A stretch of DNA of 5,821 bases from Alphaproteobacteria bacterium (GTDB lineage: Bacteria; Pseudomonadota; Alphaproteobacteria; Rickettsiales; SXRF01): positions 1 to 5,821 of the forward strand of contig JAGVKI010000088.1 of NCBI GenBank assembly GCA_020050695.1, read 5' to 3'. Each line of letters opens with the position of its first letter. Positions within the stretch are counted from its first letter, which is position 1. The position numbers and the translations under genes are program-made. Positions 1 to 5,640 of this stretch are shown here, piece after piece. Below the pieces are notes generated by a model that worked only from the letters and a program-made list of their open reading frames with translations, searched no databases and was not told the origin of the DNA.

Positions 1-177
1 CTGCTATTAGCAGACGAACCTACCGGCAATCTTGACCCGCTGACCGCCGAACTGGTGTTTGGCATGCTGATGCGTATGGCCAAAGAAAAGCAACTGGCTA
101 TGCTGGTGGCTACACATAATCTTGATCTGGCAAGAAGGATGGATAGAATCGTATCCATCGGCCCGGCAATTGAATAG
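1..177 (+). CDS. lolD: ABC transporter ATP-binding protein, 3' end (probably LolD, lipoprotein release)
   Basis: Only the last 58 codons are present; the gene begins outside the window. The fragment opens with the Walker B strand LLLADEP, whose Glu (codon 6) is the catalytic base for ATP hydrolysis. It continues with TGNLDP (D-loop) and has the H-loop (VATHN, His at codon 39). This is the nucleotide-binding domain of an ABC ATPase. The short tail after the H-loop ([10 protein letters not shown]...) and the position just before dnaE point to LolD, the ATPase of the LolCDE complex that extracts outer-membrane lipoproteins from the inner membrane; a lolD-dnaE order is common in alphaproteobacteria. 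The ABC ATPase call is seen directly, while LolD rests on context. Relatives such as FtsE or MacB-type ATPases share these motifs and cannot be fully excluded from a C-terminal fragment. The stop lies 32 bases before dnaE on the same strand, so co-transcription is plausible. Confidence 0.82.
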   Translation: MLLADEPTGNLDPLTAELVFGMLMRMAKEKQLAMLVATHNLDLARRMDRIVSIGPAIE

Positions 178-182
178 AAAAC

Positions 183-197
183 CCTGGCCAGTCCAGG
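183..197 (+). other. Short inverted repeat between lolD and dnaE
   Basis: CCTGG (183-187) and CCAGG (193-197) are complementary across a 5-base loop. The stem lies in the 32-base gap between the lolD stop and the dnaE start. There is no T-tract after it, so it is not an intrinsic terminator. It could be a small mRNA hairpin near the dnaE ribosome binding region, but a 5-bp stem may also be chance. Confidence 0.3.
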
Positions 198-209
198 CAT
201 AAAGTAGAC

Positions 210-3200
210 ATGATGACCCAGTTTATCCATTTGCGTGTGCATAGCGCCTATTCATTACTTGAAGGGGCTATTCATATAAAACAGTTGGTTAAGTGGTGCA
301 AGGTGCAGCATATGCCTGCGGTTGCGATCACTGACCATGGAAATTTGTTTGGTTCTCTGGAATTCTCGCTCGCTGCTATGGGCGAGGGCATACAGCCTAT
401 TCAGGGCTGCACTATTTTTCTGAGGCCCGATATAGTGGAAGGCCGCAACGCCAGCCAGCAAAAACCCGACCAGTTGCTTATCTACGCGCAAAATGAAACG
501 GGCTGGCGCAATATGCTGGCACTGGTCAGCAAATCCTATCTCGCGCCCACGGGCGGTGAAGCCCCTGTGCTTACGCTGGCTGATTTTGAAGGCCATAACG
601 AAGGGCTTATAGTACTCACCGGGGGTATATATGGCGGCATAGGCAAGGCTTTGCTGGCTGGGCGCCCGGAACTGGCGGAAGACTATCTCAAAAAACTTCA
701 GCATTTATTTGCCGGCAGGCTTTACATGGAAATTTCGCGCCATGGCATGATGCGTGAACAGCAAACCGAAGATGGCCTGATCGACCTTGCGTACAAGCAT
801 AATATTCCGCTGGTTGCCACCAATGATGCTTATTTCATGAAGGAAGAAATGTTCGAGGCGCATGACGCGTTCTTGTGCATTTCAGAAGGCACCTATGTGT
901 CCGAAGCCGACCGCCGCCAGCTGACACCGGAACACCGCCTTAAATCGCCTGCCGAAATGGCAAAAATATTCTCTGACTTACCGGAAGCATTGGCCAATAC
1001 CGTAGCCATCGCCAAGCGCTGCTCTTACCTTGCTACCTCGCAGGCACCTATTTTGCCTAACTTTACCGGTGGCAGTGTGAGTGAAGAAGACGCATTGCGT
1101 GAGCAGGCGCGTGCCGGCCTTGAACTGCGCCTTGCGCGCTATGTTTTTACGCCGGAAATGACCGAGGAACAGAAAGTGGAAAAGGCCAAGCCGTACCGCG
1201 AGCGCCTGGAATTTGAGCTGGAAACCATTATCAAGATGAAGTTCCCGGGCTACTTCCTGATCGTATCGGACTTTATCACATGGAGTAAGCAGCAGGGCAT
1301 TCCTGTGGGCCCAGGCCGTGGTTCGGGTGCGGGCTCGCTGGTGGCGTGGGTGCTGTCGATCACCGACCTGGACCCGCTGCGTTACGGCCTGCTGTTTGAA
1401 CGTTTCCTGAATCCCCAGCGCGTATCCATGCCGGATTTTGACGTGGATTTCTGTCAGGACCGCCGCGAAGAAGTGATACGCTATGTGCAGCAGCGTTACG
1501 GCGCTGACCGCGTGGCGCAGATCATTACGTTCGGTAAATTGCAGGCGCGCGCGGTGCTGCGTGACGTTGGCCGCGTATTACAAATGCCTTACGGCCAGGT
1601 CGATAAAATCTGCAAGCTGGTGCCTAATAACCCGGCAAACCCTGTGACGCTTGAAGAAGCCATCACTATGGAGCCGATGTTCAAAGCGGCTATCAAGGAA
1701 GATGAGACGGTTAAAAAACTGGTCGATATAAGCCTGAATTTAGAAGGCCTGAACCGCCACGCATCCACCCACGCAGCAGGCGTGGTCATTGGCGACAGGC
1801 CGCTGTGCGAACTGGTGCCGCTGTACCGCGATCCTAAGTCCGATATGCCGGTGGTGCAGTATTCCATGAAATACGCGGAAAGCGCTGGCCTGGTGAAGTT
1901 CGACTTTCTTGGCCTGAAAACGCTGACCGTGCTGGTGCGCGCGCTGCACCTTATTAAGCCGCGCGGCATTGAAATCGACCTGCTGGCGCTGCCCGAAGGC
2001 GATAAGCCGACCTACGAAATGCTCAGCCGCGGCGAGACGGTGGGCGTGTTCCAGCTTGAAAGCGCGGGTATGCGCGATACGCTTAAAAAGCTGAAGCCAG
2101 ATACACTTGAAGATATTATCGCGCTTGTATCGCTCTACCGTCCGGGCCCTATGGACAATATCCCGACCTACATTGCCCGCAAGCATGGCGATGAAAGCCC
2201 AGAATATCTCCACCCTATGCTCGAGCAGGTGCTTAAAGAAACCTTCGGCGTTATTATTTACCAGGAACAGGTAATGCAGATCGCCCAGCTGCTGGCAGGT
2301 TACAGCCTTGGTGAAGCAGACTTGCTGCGCCGCGCTATGGGTAAAAAAATTAAAGCGGAAATGGAAGCCCAGCGCGATATTTTCGTGGAACGTTCCGTTG
2401 AGCGTGGCGTGAAGAAAAAAGACGCCGCCAGCATTTTCGACCTGATCGCCAAATTCGCTGAATACGGCTTCAATAAATCACACGCAGCGGCTTATGCGCT
2501 GATTGCCTATCAGACAGCATACCTCAAGGCCAATTATCCGGTAGAGTTTATCGCAGCGTCCATGACGTATGATATGCACAATACCGATAAGCTGGCGATC
2601 TTCCGCGAGGATGCCGGCCAGTATGGCATTGAACTTATGCCGCCTGACATCAACAAGTCAGAAGTGCTGTTTGCGGTAGAAGGCAAGAAAATCCTGTATG
2701 CGCTGGCAGCAGTGCGCAACGTGGGTGCGCAGGCTATGGAAGCGGTGGTAGCAGAGCGAAACGCTAACGGCCCTTACAGCGACATTTTTGATTTTGTAAC
2801 GCGTATTCCGGCAGAAGCACTGAATAAGCGCGCCATCGAGCATCTCATTAAAGCAGGCGCATTTGATAAGCTGCATCCCAACCGCAACCAGCTGTTTGCA
2901 GACTTAGAGCGCATCATGGCATACGGCGTTTCCTGCCAGAGGGACAAGGAAAGCCAGCAGGAAAGCCTGTTTGGCGGTAGCGCGGACATCAGCCATAAGC
3001 CGTCCTTATCCGCGCAAAGCGACTGGTCAGCGCTGGAAAAGCTGGAACATGAGTTCGGCGCCATTGGTTTTTACCTGTCGTCACATCCCCTGGAGGGGTA
3101 TAAGCCTGCACTGGAAAGCCTGAAGGTGATGTCGTCGGCAGATTTTGCAGAAAAGCTCGATAGCCAGTTCCGTCCGGCGCGTGTTGCTGGCATTGTCACG

Positions 3201-3674
3201 GGCCGTAAATTCAAGGTATCCGACAAGGGCCGCTTTGCCTTTATCCAGTTATCGGATCTGGGCGGTGTATATGAAGTATCGGTTTTCAACGAAACCTTGC
3301 TTGCCCAGCAGCGTGATAATCTGGAAAACGGTAAAATCCTGCTGATACAGGCCGACGCTAAGAATGACGAGGGCGGCACCCGCCTGATTGCCCAGGGTAT
3401 ATCGTTGTTTGACGAAGCGCTGATGAAACAGCAGGAGCGCAGGCCAAGCCAGTTCCGCATTGTGGTGGCAGAAAAAGATGCCCTGAGCAGCATCCGCAGC
3501 CTGCTGGGGGATGTAAATAGTAGGGGCGGTTCGTCTGTTACCTTATGCGCAAAGGTTAACGGTCAGGGGCTGGCAAATCTCGTACTACCCGGAAAATATG
3601 CCGTTTCTCCCACGGTACTGGACAAAATCCGCGTGCTCAAAGGCGTTATCTCCGCCGAAGAACTCCCCGCCTGA
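210..3674 (+). CDS. dnaE: DNA polymerase III subunit alpha (DnaE)
   Basis: This is the catalytic subunit of the replicative DNA polymerase III holoenzyme, extending primed DNA in the cytoplasm. At 1154 aa it is full length for the family (E. coli 1160). The order of domains is visible. An N-terminal PHP domain (about 1-280) starts with HLRVHSAYSLLEG and ITDHGNLFG. The palm follows with GPGRGSGAGS (367-376) and PDFDVDF, whose Asp411 and Asp413, together with Asp565 in KFDFLG, match the three catalytic metal-binding aspartates. RHASTHAAGVV (from 516), LYRPGPM (642-648) and GFNKSHAA (from 753) are family motifs. A helix-hairpin-helix region lies near 860-890. QESLF (917-921) fits the internal beta-clamp-binding motif, and an OB fold spans about 988-1065. 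In the PHP domain the first HxH is HLR and the later site reads NDAYF, so metal ligands are missing and proofreading probably depends on a separate DnaQ. The start is ATG 210 or the adjacent ATG 213; no strong Shine-Dalgarno separates them. No frameshift is seen. Confidence 0.99.
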   Translation: MMTQFIHLRVHSAYSLLEGAIHIKQLVKWCKVQHMPAVAITDHGNLFGSLEFSLAAMGEGIQPIQGCTIFLRPDIVEGRNASQQKPDQLLIYAQNETGWRNMLALVSKSYLAPTGGEAPVLTLADFEGHNEGLIVLTGGIYGGIGKALLAGRPELAEDYLKKLQHLFAGRLYMEISRHGMMREQQTEDGLIDLAYKHNIPLVATNDAYFMKEEMFEAHDAFLCISEGTYVSEADRRQLTPEHRLKSPAEMAKIFSDLPEALANTVAIAKRCSYLATSQAPILPNFTGGSVSEEDALREQARAGLELRLARYVFTPEMTEEQKVEKAKPYRERLEFELETIIKMKFPGYFLIVSDFITWSKQQGIPVGPGRGSGAGSLVAWVLSITDLDPLRYGLLFERFLNPQRVSMPDFDVDFCQDRREEVIRYVQQRYGADRVAQIITFGKLQARAVLRDVGRVLQMPYGQVDKICKLVPNNPANPVTLEEAITMEPMFKAAIKEDETVKKLVDISLNLEGLNRHASTHAAGVVIGDRPLCELVPLYRDPKSDMPVVQYSMKYAESAGLVKFDFLGLKTLTVLVRALHLIKPRGIEIDLLALPEGDKPTYEMLSRGETVGVFQLESAGMRDTLKKLKPDTLEDIIALVSLYRPGPMDNIPTYIARKHGDESPEYLHPMLEQVLKETFGVIIYQEQVMQIAQLLAGYSLGEADLLRRAMGKKIKAEMEAQRDIFVERSVERGVKKKDAASIFDLIAKFAEYGFNKSHAAAYALIAYQTAYLKANYPVEFIAASMTYDMHNTDKLAIFREDAGQYGIELMPPDINKSEVLFAVEGKKILYALAAVRNVGAQAMEAVVAERNANGPYSDIFDFVTRIPAEALNKRAIEHLIKAGAFDKLHPNRNQLFADLERIMAYGVSCQRDKESQQESLFGGSADISHKPSLSAQSDWSALEKLEHEFGAIGFYLSSHPLEGYKPALESLKVMSSADFAEKLDSQFRPARVAGIVTGRKFKVSDKGRFAFIQLSDLGGVYEVSVFNETLLAQQRDNLENGKILLIQADAKNDEGGTRLIAQGISLFDEALMKQQERRPSQFRIVVAEKDALSSIRSLLGDVNSRGGSSVTLCAKVNGQGLANLVLPGKYAVSPTVLDKIRVLKGVISAEELPA
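2955..2972 (+). other. Codons for the DnaE internal beta-clamp-binding motif
   Basis: Residues 916-921 read QQESLF. The pentapeptide QESLF fits the QxxLF clamp-binding consensus and lies between the helix-hairpin-helix region and the OB fold, as in E. coli DnaE. This is the likely contact that tethers the polymerase to the DnaN sliding clamp. Confidence 0.7.
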
Positions 3675-3806
3675 TTCTTTAAAATTGCCGTTTAACCCAT
3701 TTGATTTCTGCGGCTTTGCGGGAAGTGCTCCAACTTTAATACTTTTTTTGTATTTGGCGGGTAATAATCAAGCCATCTAAACCATTCAAGATGGAAATCC
3801 CCAGGC
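3675..3806 (+). other. dnaE-motA intergenic region
   Basis: These 132 bases contain a run of seven T (3743-3749) that sits inside the loop of a weak stem: AATAC 3738-3742 with GTATT 3750-3754, extended by CCA/TGG. A T-run in the loop, not after the stem, is not a standard terminator, so I see no clear end signal for dnaE. I find no convincing sigma70 or sigma54 promoter for motA. The sequence directly before the motA ATG offers only AGG one base upstream and GGA about 12 bases upstream, so the ribosome binding site is weak. Confidence 0.5.
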
Positions 3807-4676
3807 ATGTTTGCGATTATTGGCCTTATTTGCGTATTTGTTTTGATCTTCGGCGGCTACATGGTGGCAGGCGGCAAGATTGAAATTATTCTGCATGCCA
3901 TGCCGCATGAATTGCCTATGCTTCTGGGGGGCTCCTTTGGCGCGTATATGATCGCCAATAAACCCAAGGTAATCAAAGGCAGCTTCAAGGAACTCGGTAA
4001 GGTTTTTAAAGGTTCCAAATGGAAAGCCCAGGATTACAAAGACCTGCTGTGCCTTTTGTTCCTGCTTTGCAAACTGATGAAGTCAAAGGGTCTGATTGCG
4101 GTTGAACAGCATATTGAGCGCCCGGCTGAAAGTTCTATTTTTAGCCAGTATCCTGCTATTTTGCATGACCATTTCGCACTCGACCTTATCTGCGATACGC
4201 TGCGCACCCTTACGATGGGCATGGAAAATCCAATGACCATTGAAGATACGATCGATAAACAGCTTAAAAAGCATCACCATGAGGCTGCTGCCGTAGGGCA
4301 CGCGCTACAGGGCATGGCTGACGGCCTGCCTGCTATTGGTATCGTGGTGGCGGTACTTGGCGTGGTAAAGACCATGGCTTCCATTGATCAGCCGCCGGTA
4401 ATTCTGGGCTCCATGATTGGCGGCGCTCTCGTAGGTACCTTCCTTGGGGTGTATGTAGCGTATTGCATCGTTGCGCCACTGGCGTCGAGCATTATTAATT
4501 CGCATGACGAAGAACAGCAGTTTTTATTTATTATCCGTGACGTGCTGGTGTCTCATCTTAAAGGCATGGCACCGCAGATTTCCATGGAAATGGGCCGTGC
4601 CCAGATCCCATCCGCTTATCAGCCTAGCTTTGCGGAAATGGAAGAACTCTCATCAAACCTGAAGGTAGAGGGCTAA
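3807..4676 (+). CDS. motA: Flagellar motor stator protein MotA
   Basis: MotA is the inner-membrane stator subunit that, with MotB, forms the proton channel driving flagellar rotation. The 289-residue length matches the family (E. coli 295). Four membrane segments are visible, near 1-21, 34-51, 170-191 and 202-228, with a large cytoplasmic loop between the second and third. Key positions align with E. coli MotA: Pro175 (LPAIGIV) for P173 and Pro224 (VAPLA) for P222 in the channel, Glu100 for the rotor-contact E98, and Lys92 where E. coli has R90, which keeps the charge. ERPAESSIFSQYP and GGALVGTFLGVYVAY are further family signatures. ATG 3807 is chosen because translation begins directly with the first membrane segment, although the Shine-Dalgarno is weak. 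No motB follows; the next 1.1 kb carries unrelated genes on the other strand. The gene looks intact and typical of alphaproteobacteria. Confidence 0.96.
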   Translation: MFAIIGLICVFVLIFGGYMVAGGKIEIILHAMPHELPMLLGGSFGAYMIANKPKVIKGSFKELGKVFKGSKWKAQDYKDLLCLLFLLCKLMKSKGLIAVEQHIERPAESSIFSQYPAILHDHFALDLICDTLRTLTMGMENPMTIEDTIDKQLKKHHHEAAAVGHALQGMADGLPAIGIVVAVLGVVKTMASIDQPPVILGSMIGGALVGTFLGVYVAYCIVAPLASSIINSHDEEQQFLFIIRDVLVSHLKGMAPQISMEMGRAQIPSAYQPSFAEMEELSSNLKVEG

Positions 4677-4682
4677 GCCCCT

Positions 4683-4728
4683 AAAAAAAACAGTTTGCCT
4701 GAAACTCTATGGTTTCATTTGCAAACTG
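4683..4728 (-). terminator. Intrinsic terminator for leftward transcription
   Basis: CAGTTTGC (4691-4698) pairs with GCAAACTG (4721-4728), and GAAAC (4701-4705) pairs with GTTTC (4712-4716). The loop is TCTATG, and a small internal loop (CT against ATTT) separates the two stems. On the + strand the hairpin is preceded by eight A (4683-4690), so on the - strand it is followed by eight T, the layout of a Rho-independent terminator. It ends transcripts from the lipoprotein gene at 4787-4972, about 60 bases after its stop. On the + strand no T-run follows, so it would protect motA from opposing transcription more than terminate it. Confidence 0.87.
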
Positions 4729-4745
4729 CAAATACGAGGCTGTAT

Positions 4746-4769
4746 CCGCCAGCGCTGCACGCCCGGCGG
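4746..4769 (-). other. GC-rich hairpin in the 3' untranslated region
   Basis: CCGCC (4746-4750) and GGCGG (4765-4769) can pair around a 14-base loop that itself contains the palindrome AGCGCT. It lies between the lipoprotein stop (4787) and the terminator. No T-tract is attached. It may be an additional 3' UTR structure, but the evidence is only a 5-bp stem. Confidence 0.35.
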
Positions 4770-4786
4770 TTGCCTTGAGGGAATAA

Positions 4787-4972
4787 TCAGAAATTATTGC
4801 TGCTAAAAATAGTACGTGTGTAAGGGCTTATTGTAACAAGGCCAGAGGTTTCATATGCATCGGCCACGCCTGCCTGTGGCACGCCTGGGGCTCCGGTGCA
4901 CGCCTGGGTCAGGCACAGCACAGCGCTTGCCAGGACGATACGTGTTATAACCTTGATCATACTTGCGTTCAT
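4787..4972 (-). CDS. Small predicted lipoprotein (61 aa), function unknown
   Basis: I do not recognise a family. The protein has a typical lipoprotein signal: a start region with Lys7 and Arg11, a hydrophobic stretch of about ten residues (IVLASAVLC), and the lipobox LTQAC with Cys25 as the lipidation site. The -3 position is Thr, not the usual Leu, but the sequence fits the broad lipobox pattern. The residue after Cys is Thr, not Asp, which favours sorting to the outer membrane through the Lol pathway. The predicted mature peptide is only 37 residues: a Gly/Pro/Ala-rich start (GAPGVPQAGV), a Ser/Thr-rich middle and an aromatic end (NNF). ATG 4972 is chosen because GGAG lies 8 bases before it; Met5 would lose that spacing. 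A strong terminator follows the gene. A second mini-lipoprotein gene of similar design lies 468 bases upstream on the same strand. The reading frame, RBS and terminator support a real gene; the role is unknown. Confidence 0.72.
   Translation of the reverse strand: MNASMIKVITRIVLASAVLCLTQACTGAPGVPQAGVADAYETSGLVTISPYTRTIFSSNNF
4865..4906. repeat. Three copies of the octamer CACGCCTG inside the lipoprotein gene
   Basis: CACGCCTG occurs at 4865-4872, 4880-4887 and 4899-4906, with starts 15 and 19 bases apart. On the coding strand the two outer-protein copies encode the Gly-Val of PGV and AGV, while the third, at the lipobox, is read in a different frame. The unequal spacing and frame change suggest slippage or chance in a Pro/Gly/Ala-rich stretch more than a protein repeat. 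Confidence 0.5.
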
Positions 4973-4980
4973 ATAAACGT

Positions 4981-4984
4981 CTCC
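4981..4984 (-). promoter_or_regulatory. Ribosome binding site of the 61-aa lipoprotein gene
   Basis: On the - strand GGAG is followed by 8 bases (ACGTTTAT) and then ATG at 4972. This is the clearest Shine-Dalgarno in the window and fixes the start of the gene. Confidence 0.75.
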
Positions 4985-5011
4985 ATGATGGTTGGCTTGC
5001 CTAGTTATCAG

Positions 5012-5209
5012 ATACCCCCATGCCGTATATTTGCTTTTTAGCAGCCGGGCGTTCCTGATGGCACTTCTTTAACCTTTTCCCACCGCCAAACATATTGCTT
5101 TTTTAGCGACTGCGTTATGTGCATAGTGCATAGCATTGAGACTGGACTTTTACATAAGTTTTGTGTAATTATGGGAATTGCGCTGTAGATATATACGCCG
5201 TGGGGGTAT
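5012..5209. repeat. Segment bounded by 19-base inverted repeats (possible MITE or paired operator sites)
   Basis: The left arm, ATACCCCCATGCCGTATAT (5012-5030), matches the reverse complement of the right arm (ATATACGCCGTGGGGGTAT, 5191-5209) at 17 of 19 bases. If the ends are taken at the C5/G5 runs (5015 and 5206), TA lies directly outside on both sides, as expected for an insertion that duplicates TA. The roughly 190-base interior has no transposase. This resembles a small non-autonomous element. The alternative is two copies of a protein binding site: each arm is itself a partial dyad (ATATAC/GTAT), and the left arm lies 40-58 bases before the 61-aa lipoprotein start. The repeat is seen; its nature is inferred. 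Confidence 0.5.
5027..5107 (+). repeat. Direct repeat of a T-rich 16-mer
   Basis: ATATTTGCTTTTTAGC (5027-5042) recurs as ATATTGCTTTTTTAGC (5092-5107), differing by one T moved across the GC. The first copy overlaps the left arm of the 19-base inverted repeat. The core GCTAAAAA (either strand) also occurs at 4802-4809 and 5255-5262, so four copies fall within about 460 bases. Confidence 0.4.
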
Positions 5210-5233
5210 ATAGGCGCCGTAATCTCCAAAACA

Positions 5234-5245
5234 TTGATATATCAA
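5234..5245. promoter_or_regulatory. Perfect 12-base palindrome TTGATATATCAA (possible operator)
   Basis: The sequence equals its own reverse complement. The half-site TTGAT/ATCAA resembles that of FNR-type regulators, but those have four bases between half-sites and here there are two, so FNR is not supported. It could bind another dimeric regulator. No promoter is visible next to it. Confidence 0.3.
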
Positions 5246-5277
5246 GTGGATGGCGCTAAAAATAAGTGCCATGCAGC

Positions 5278-5335
5278 GTGGTTTTGCTGAGAAACGGATG
5301 AATCCCGTATAGAAAACCACATCATCCTTCAGCAA
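5278..5335. other. Two overlapping, mutually exclusive stems (possible structured RNA)
   Basis: Stem A: GTGGTTTT (5278-5285) pairs perfectly with AAAACCAC (5313-5320). Stem B: TTGCTGA (5284-5290) pairs with TCAGCAA (5329-5335), and inside it GGATGA (5296-5301) pairs with TCATCC (5322-5327). The left arms overlap at 5284-5285, and the right arm of A lies in the loop of B, so full A and full B cannot coexist in one simple fold. The layout could be a switching RNA or a pseudoknot. The strand of any transcript is unknown. A - strand transcript from the promoter at 5641-5669 would cross it. There is no T-tract, so it is not a terminator. Confidence 0.4.
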
Positions 5336-5440
5336 TAGGCCCGCAAACCCATTTTTAAGGCATGCGCGTGCTGCGTGCTATTTTGGATAAATATTCAGAT
5401 TTTTGTGAAGTCGCGCTGACCTTAAAGGCCACGCATGCAT

Positions 5441-5620
5441 TTAGTATGCTTCAATGCCTGGGGTGCTGATGACCGACAGTTGGCTAGACTGCTGTGGCAC
5501 GTAGCTGTAATCCACCATGCTTGGTGCATTCCTGGCAGGCACAGTGCCGCATGCCGTAAGTCCGAAGAGGACGCTTACCGCGAGCAATGCAATCATGTAT
5601 TTTTTTACGTTGTAGAACAT
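5441..5620 (-). CDS. Small predicted lipoprotein (59 aa), function unknown
   Basis: The gene falls just below a 60-residue cutoff and would be missed by many gene finders. The protein starts MFYNVKKYMIALLAVSVLFG and continues with the lipobox LTAC, giving a classical type II signal: a basic start with Lys6-Lys7, a hydrophobic core, and Cys24 as the lipid-modified residue. The next residue is Gly, so outer-membrane sorting is expected. The mature peptide has 36 residues, is rich in Ser, Pro, Val and Tyr, and ends in EAY. I do not recognise a family; the short size recalls entericidins and bacteriocin-release lipoproteins, but the mature part does not match what I know of them. ATG 5620 is chosen because starting at Met9 would remove both lysines. 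No good Shine-Dalgarno is seen, but a strong promoter lies just upstream, giving a short leader of about 14 bases. The overlapping + strand frame at 5435-5647 is an antisense shadow. Confidence 0.75.
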   Translation of the reverse strand: MFYNVKKYMIALLAVSVLFGLTACGTVPARNAPSMVDYSYVPQQSSQLSVISTPGIEAY

Positions 5621-5640
5621 TTGTCGTCGTCACTTAAATT

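Larger units (their letters stand above)
4973..5440. other. 468-base gap between the two lipoprotein genes; no convincing gene
   Basis: No reading frame here has both a credible start signal and gene-like composition. What can be seen is structure. There is a 19-base inverted repeat at 5012-5030 and 5191-5209, and a T-rich direct repeat at 5027-5042 and 5092-5107. GTGCATA is repeated twice in tandem at 5119-5132. The perfect palindrome TTGATATATCAA lies at 5234-5245. A stem with an A-rich loop, TGGCGC/GTGCCA, lies at 5251-5271, and overlapping alternative stems lie at 5278-5335. I find no clear promoter for the 61-aa lipoprotein gene in this gap and no T-tailed terminator for the 59-aa one. 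Confidence 0.6.

Noticed and set aside
255..3493. Several - strand open frames of 60-157 codons and a + strand frame at 3145-3345 inside dnaE
   Set aside because: They lie wholly inside a full-length, motif-rich DnaE frame, carry no recognisable domains, and have the composition of antisense or out-of-frame shadows.
3738..3754. Stem AATAC/GTATT with a T7 loop as dnaE terminator
   Set aside because: The T-run is in the loop, the stem is only 5 AT-rich pairs, and no T-tract follows.
3757..3775. Possible sigma54 promoter for motA (GG-N10-GC)
   Set aside because: Only the two dinucleotides match; the surrounding consensus (TGGCAC...TTGC) is absent.
3598..3780. A 60-codon + strand frame across the end of dnaE
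   Set aside because: It starts inside dnaE in another frame, has no ribosome binding site, and its tail is just the AT-rich intergenic sequence.
4034..4662. Open frames on both strands overlapping motA
   Set aside because: They are shadows of the intact motA frame with no independent support.
4670..4680. GGGC-TAA-GCCC hairpin at the motA stop
   Set aside because: It has a four-pair stem with a three-base loop and no T-tract on the + strand, so it is not a terminator for motA.
5001..5093. A 30-codon - strand frame (MFGGGKRLKKCHQ...) just upstream of the 61-aa lipoprotein gene
   Set aside because: It has no Shine-Dalgarno, is very short, and overlaps the inverted-repeat arm. It could be a leader peptide, but nothing beyond an open frame supports it.
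5234..5245. FNR/CRP-type site
   Set aside because: The half-sites TTGAT and ATCAA are separated by two bases, not the four needed for FNR.
5038..5335. Two - strand frames of 61-63 codons (5038-5229 and 5150-5335) in the gap
   Set aside because: They overlap each other, use rare-looking codons, have no ribosome binding site (one needs a TTG start), and run through the palindromes. They look like chance frames.
5362..5469. A 35-codon + strand frame starting MRVLRAILDKYSDF
   Set aside because: AAGG lies only one base before the ATG, and the frame runs into the antisense of the 59-aa lipoprotein gene. Support is too weak.
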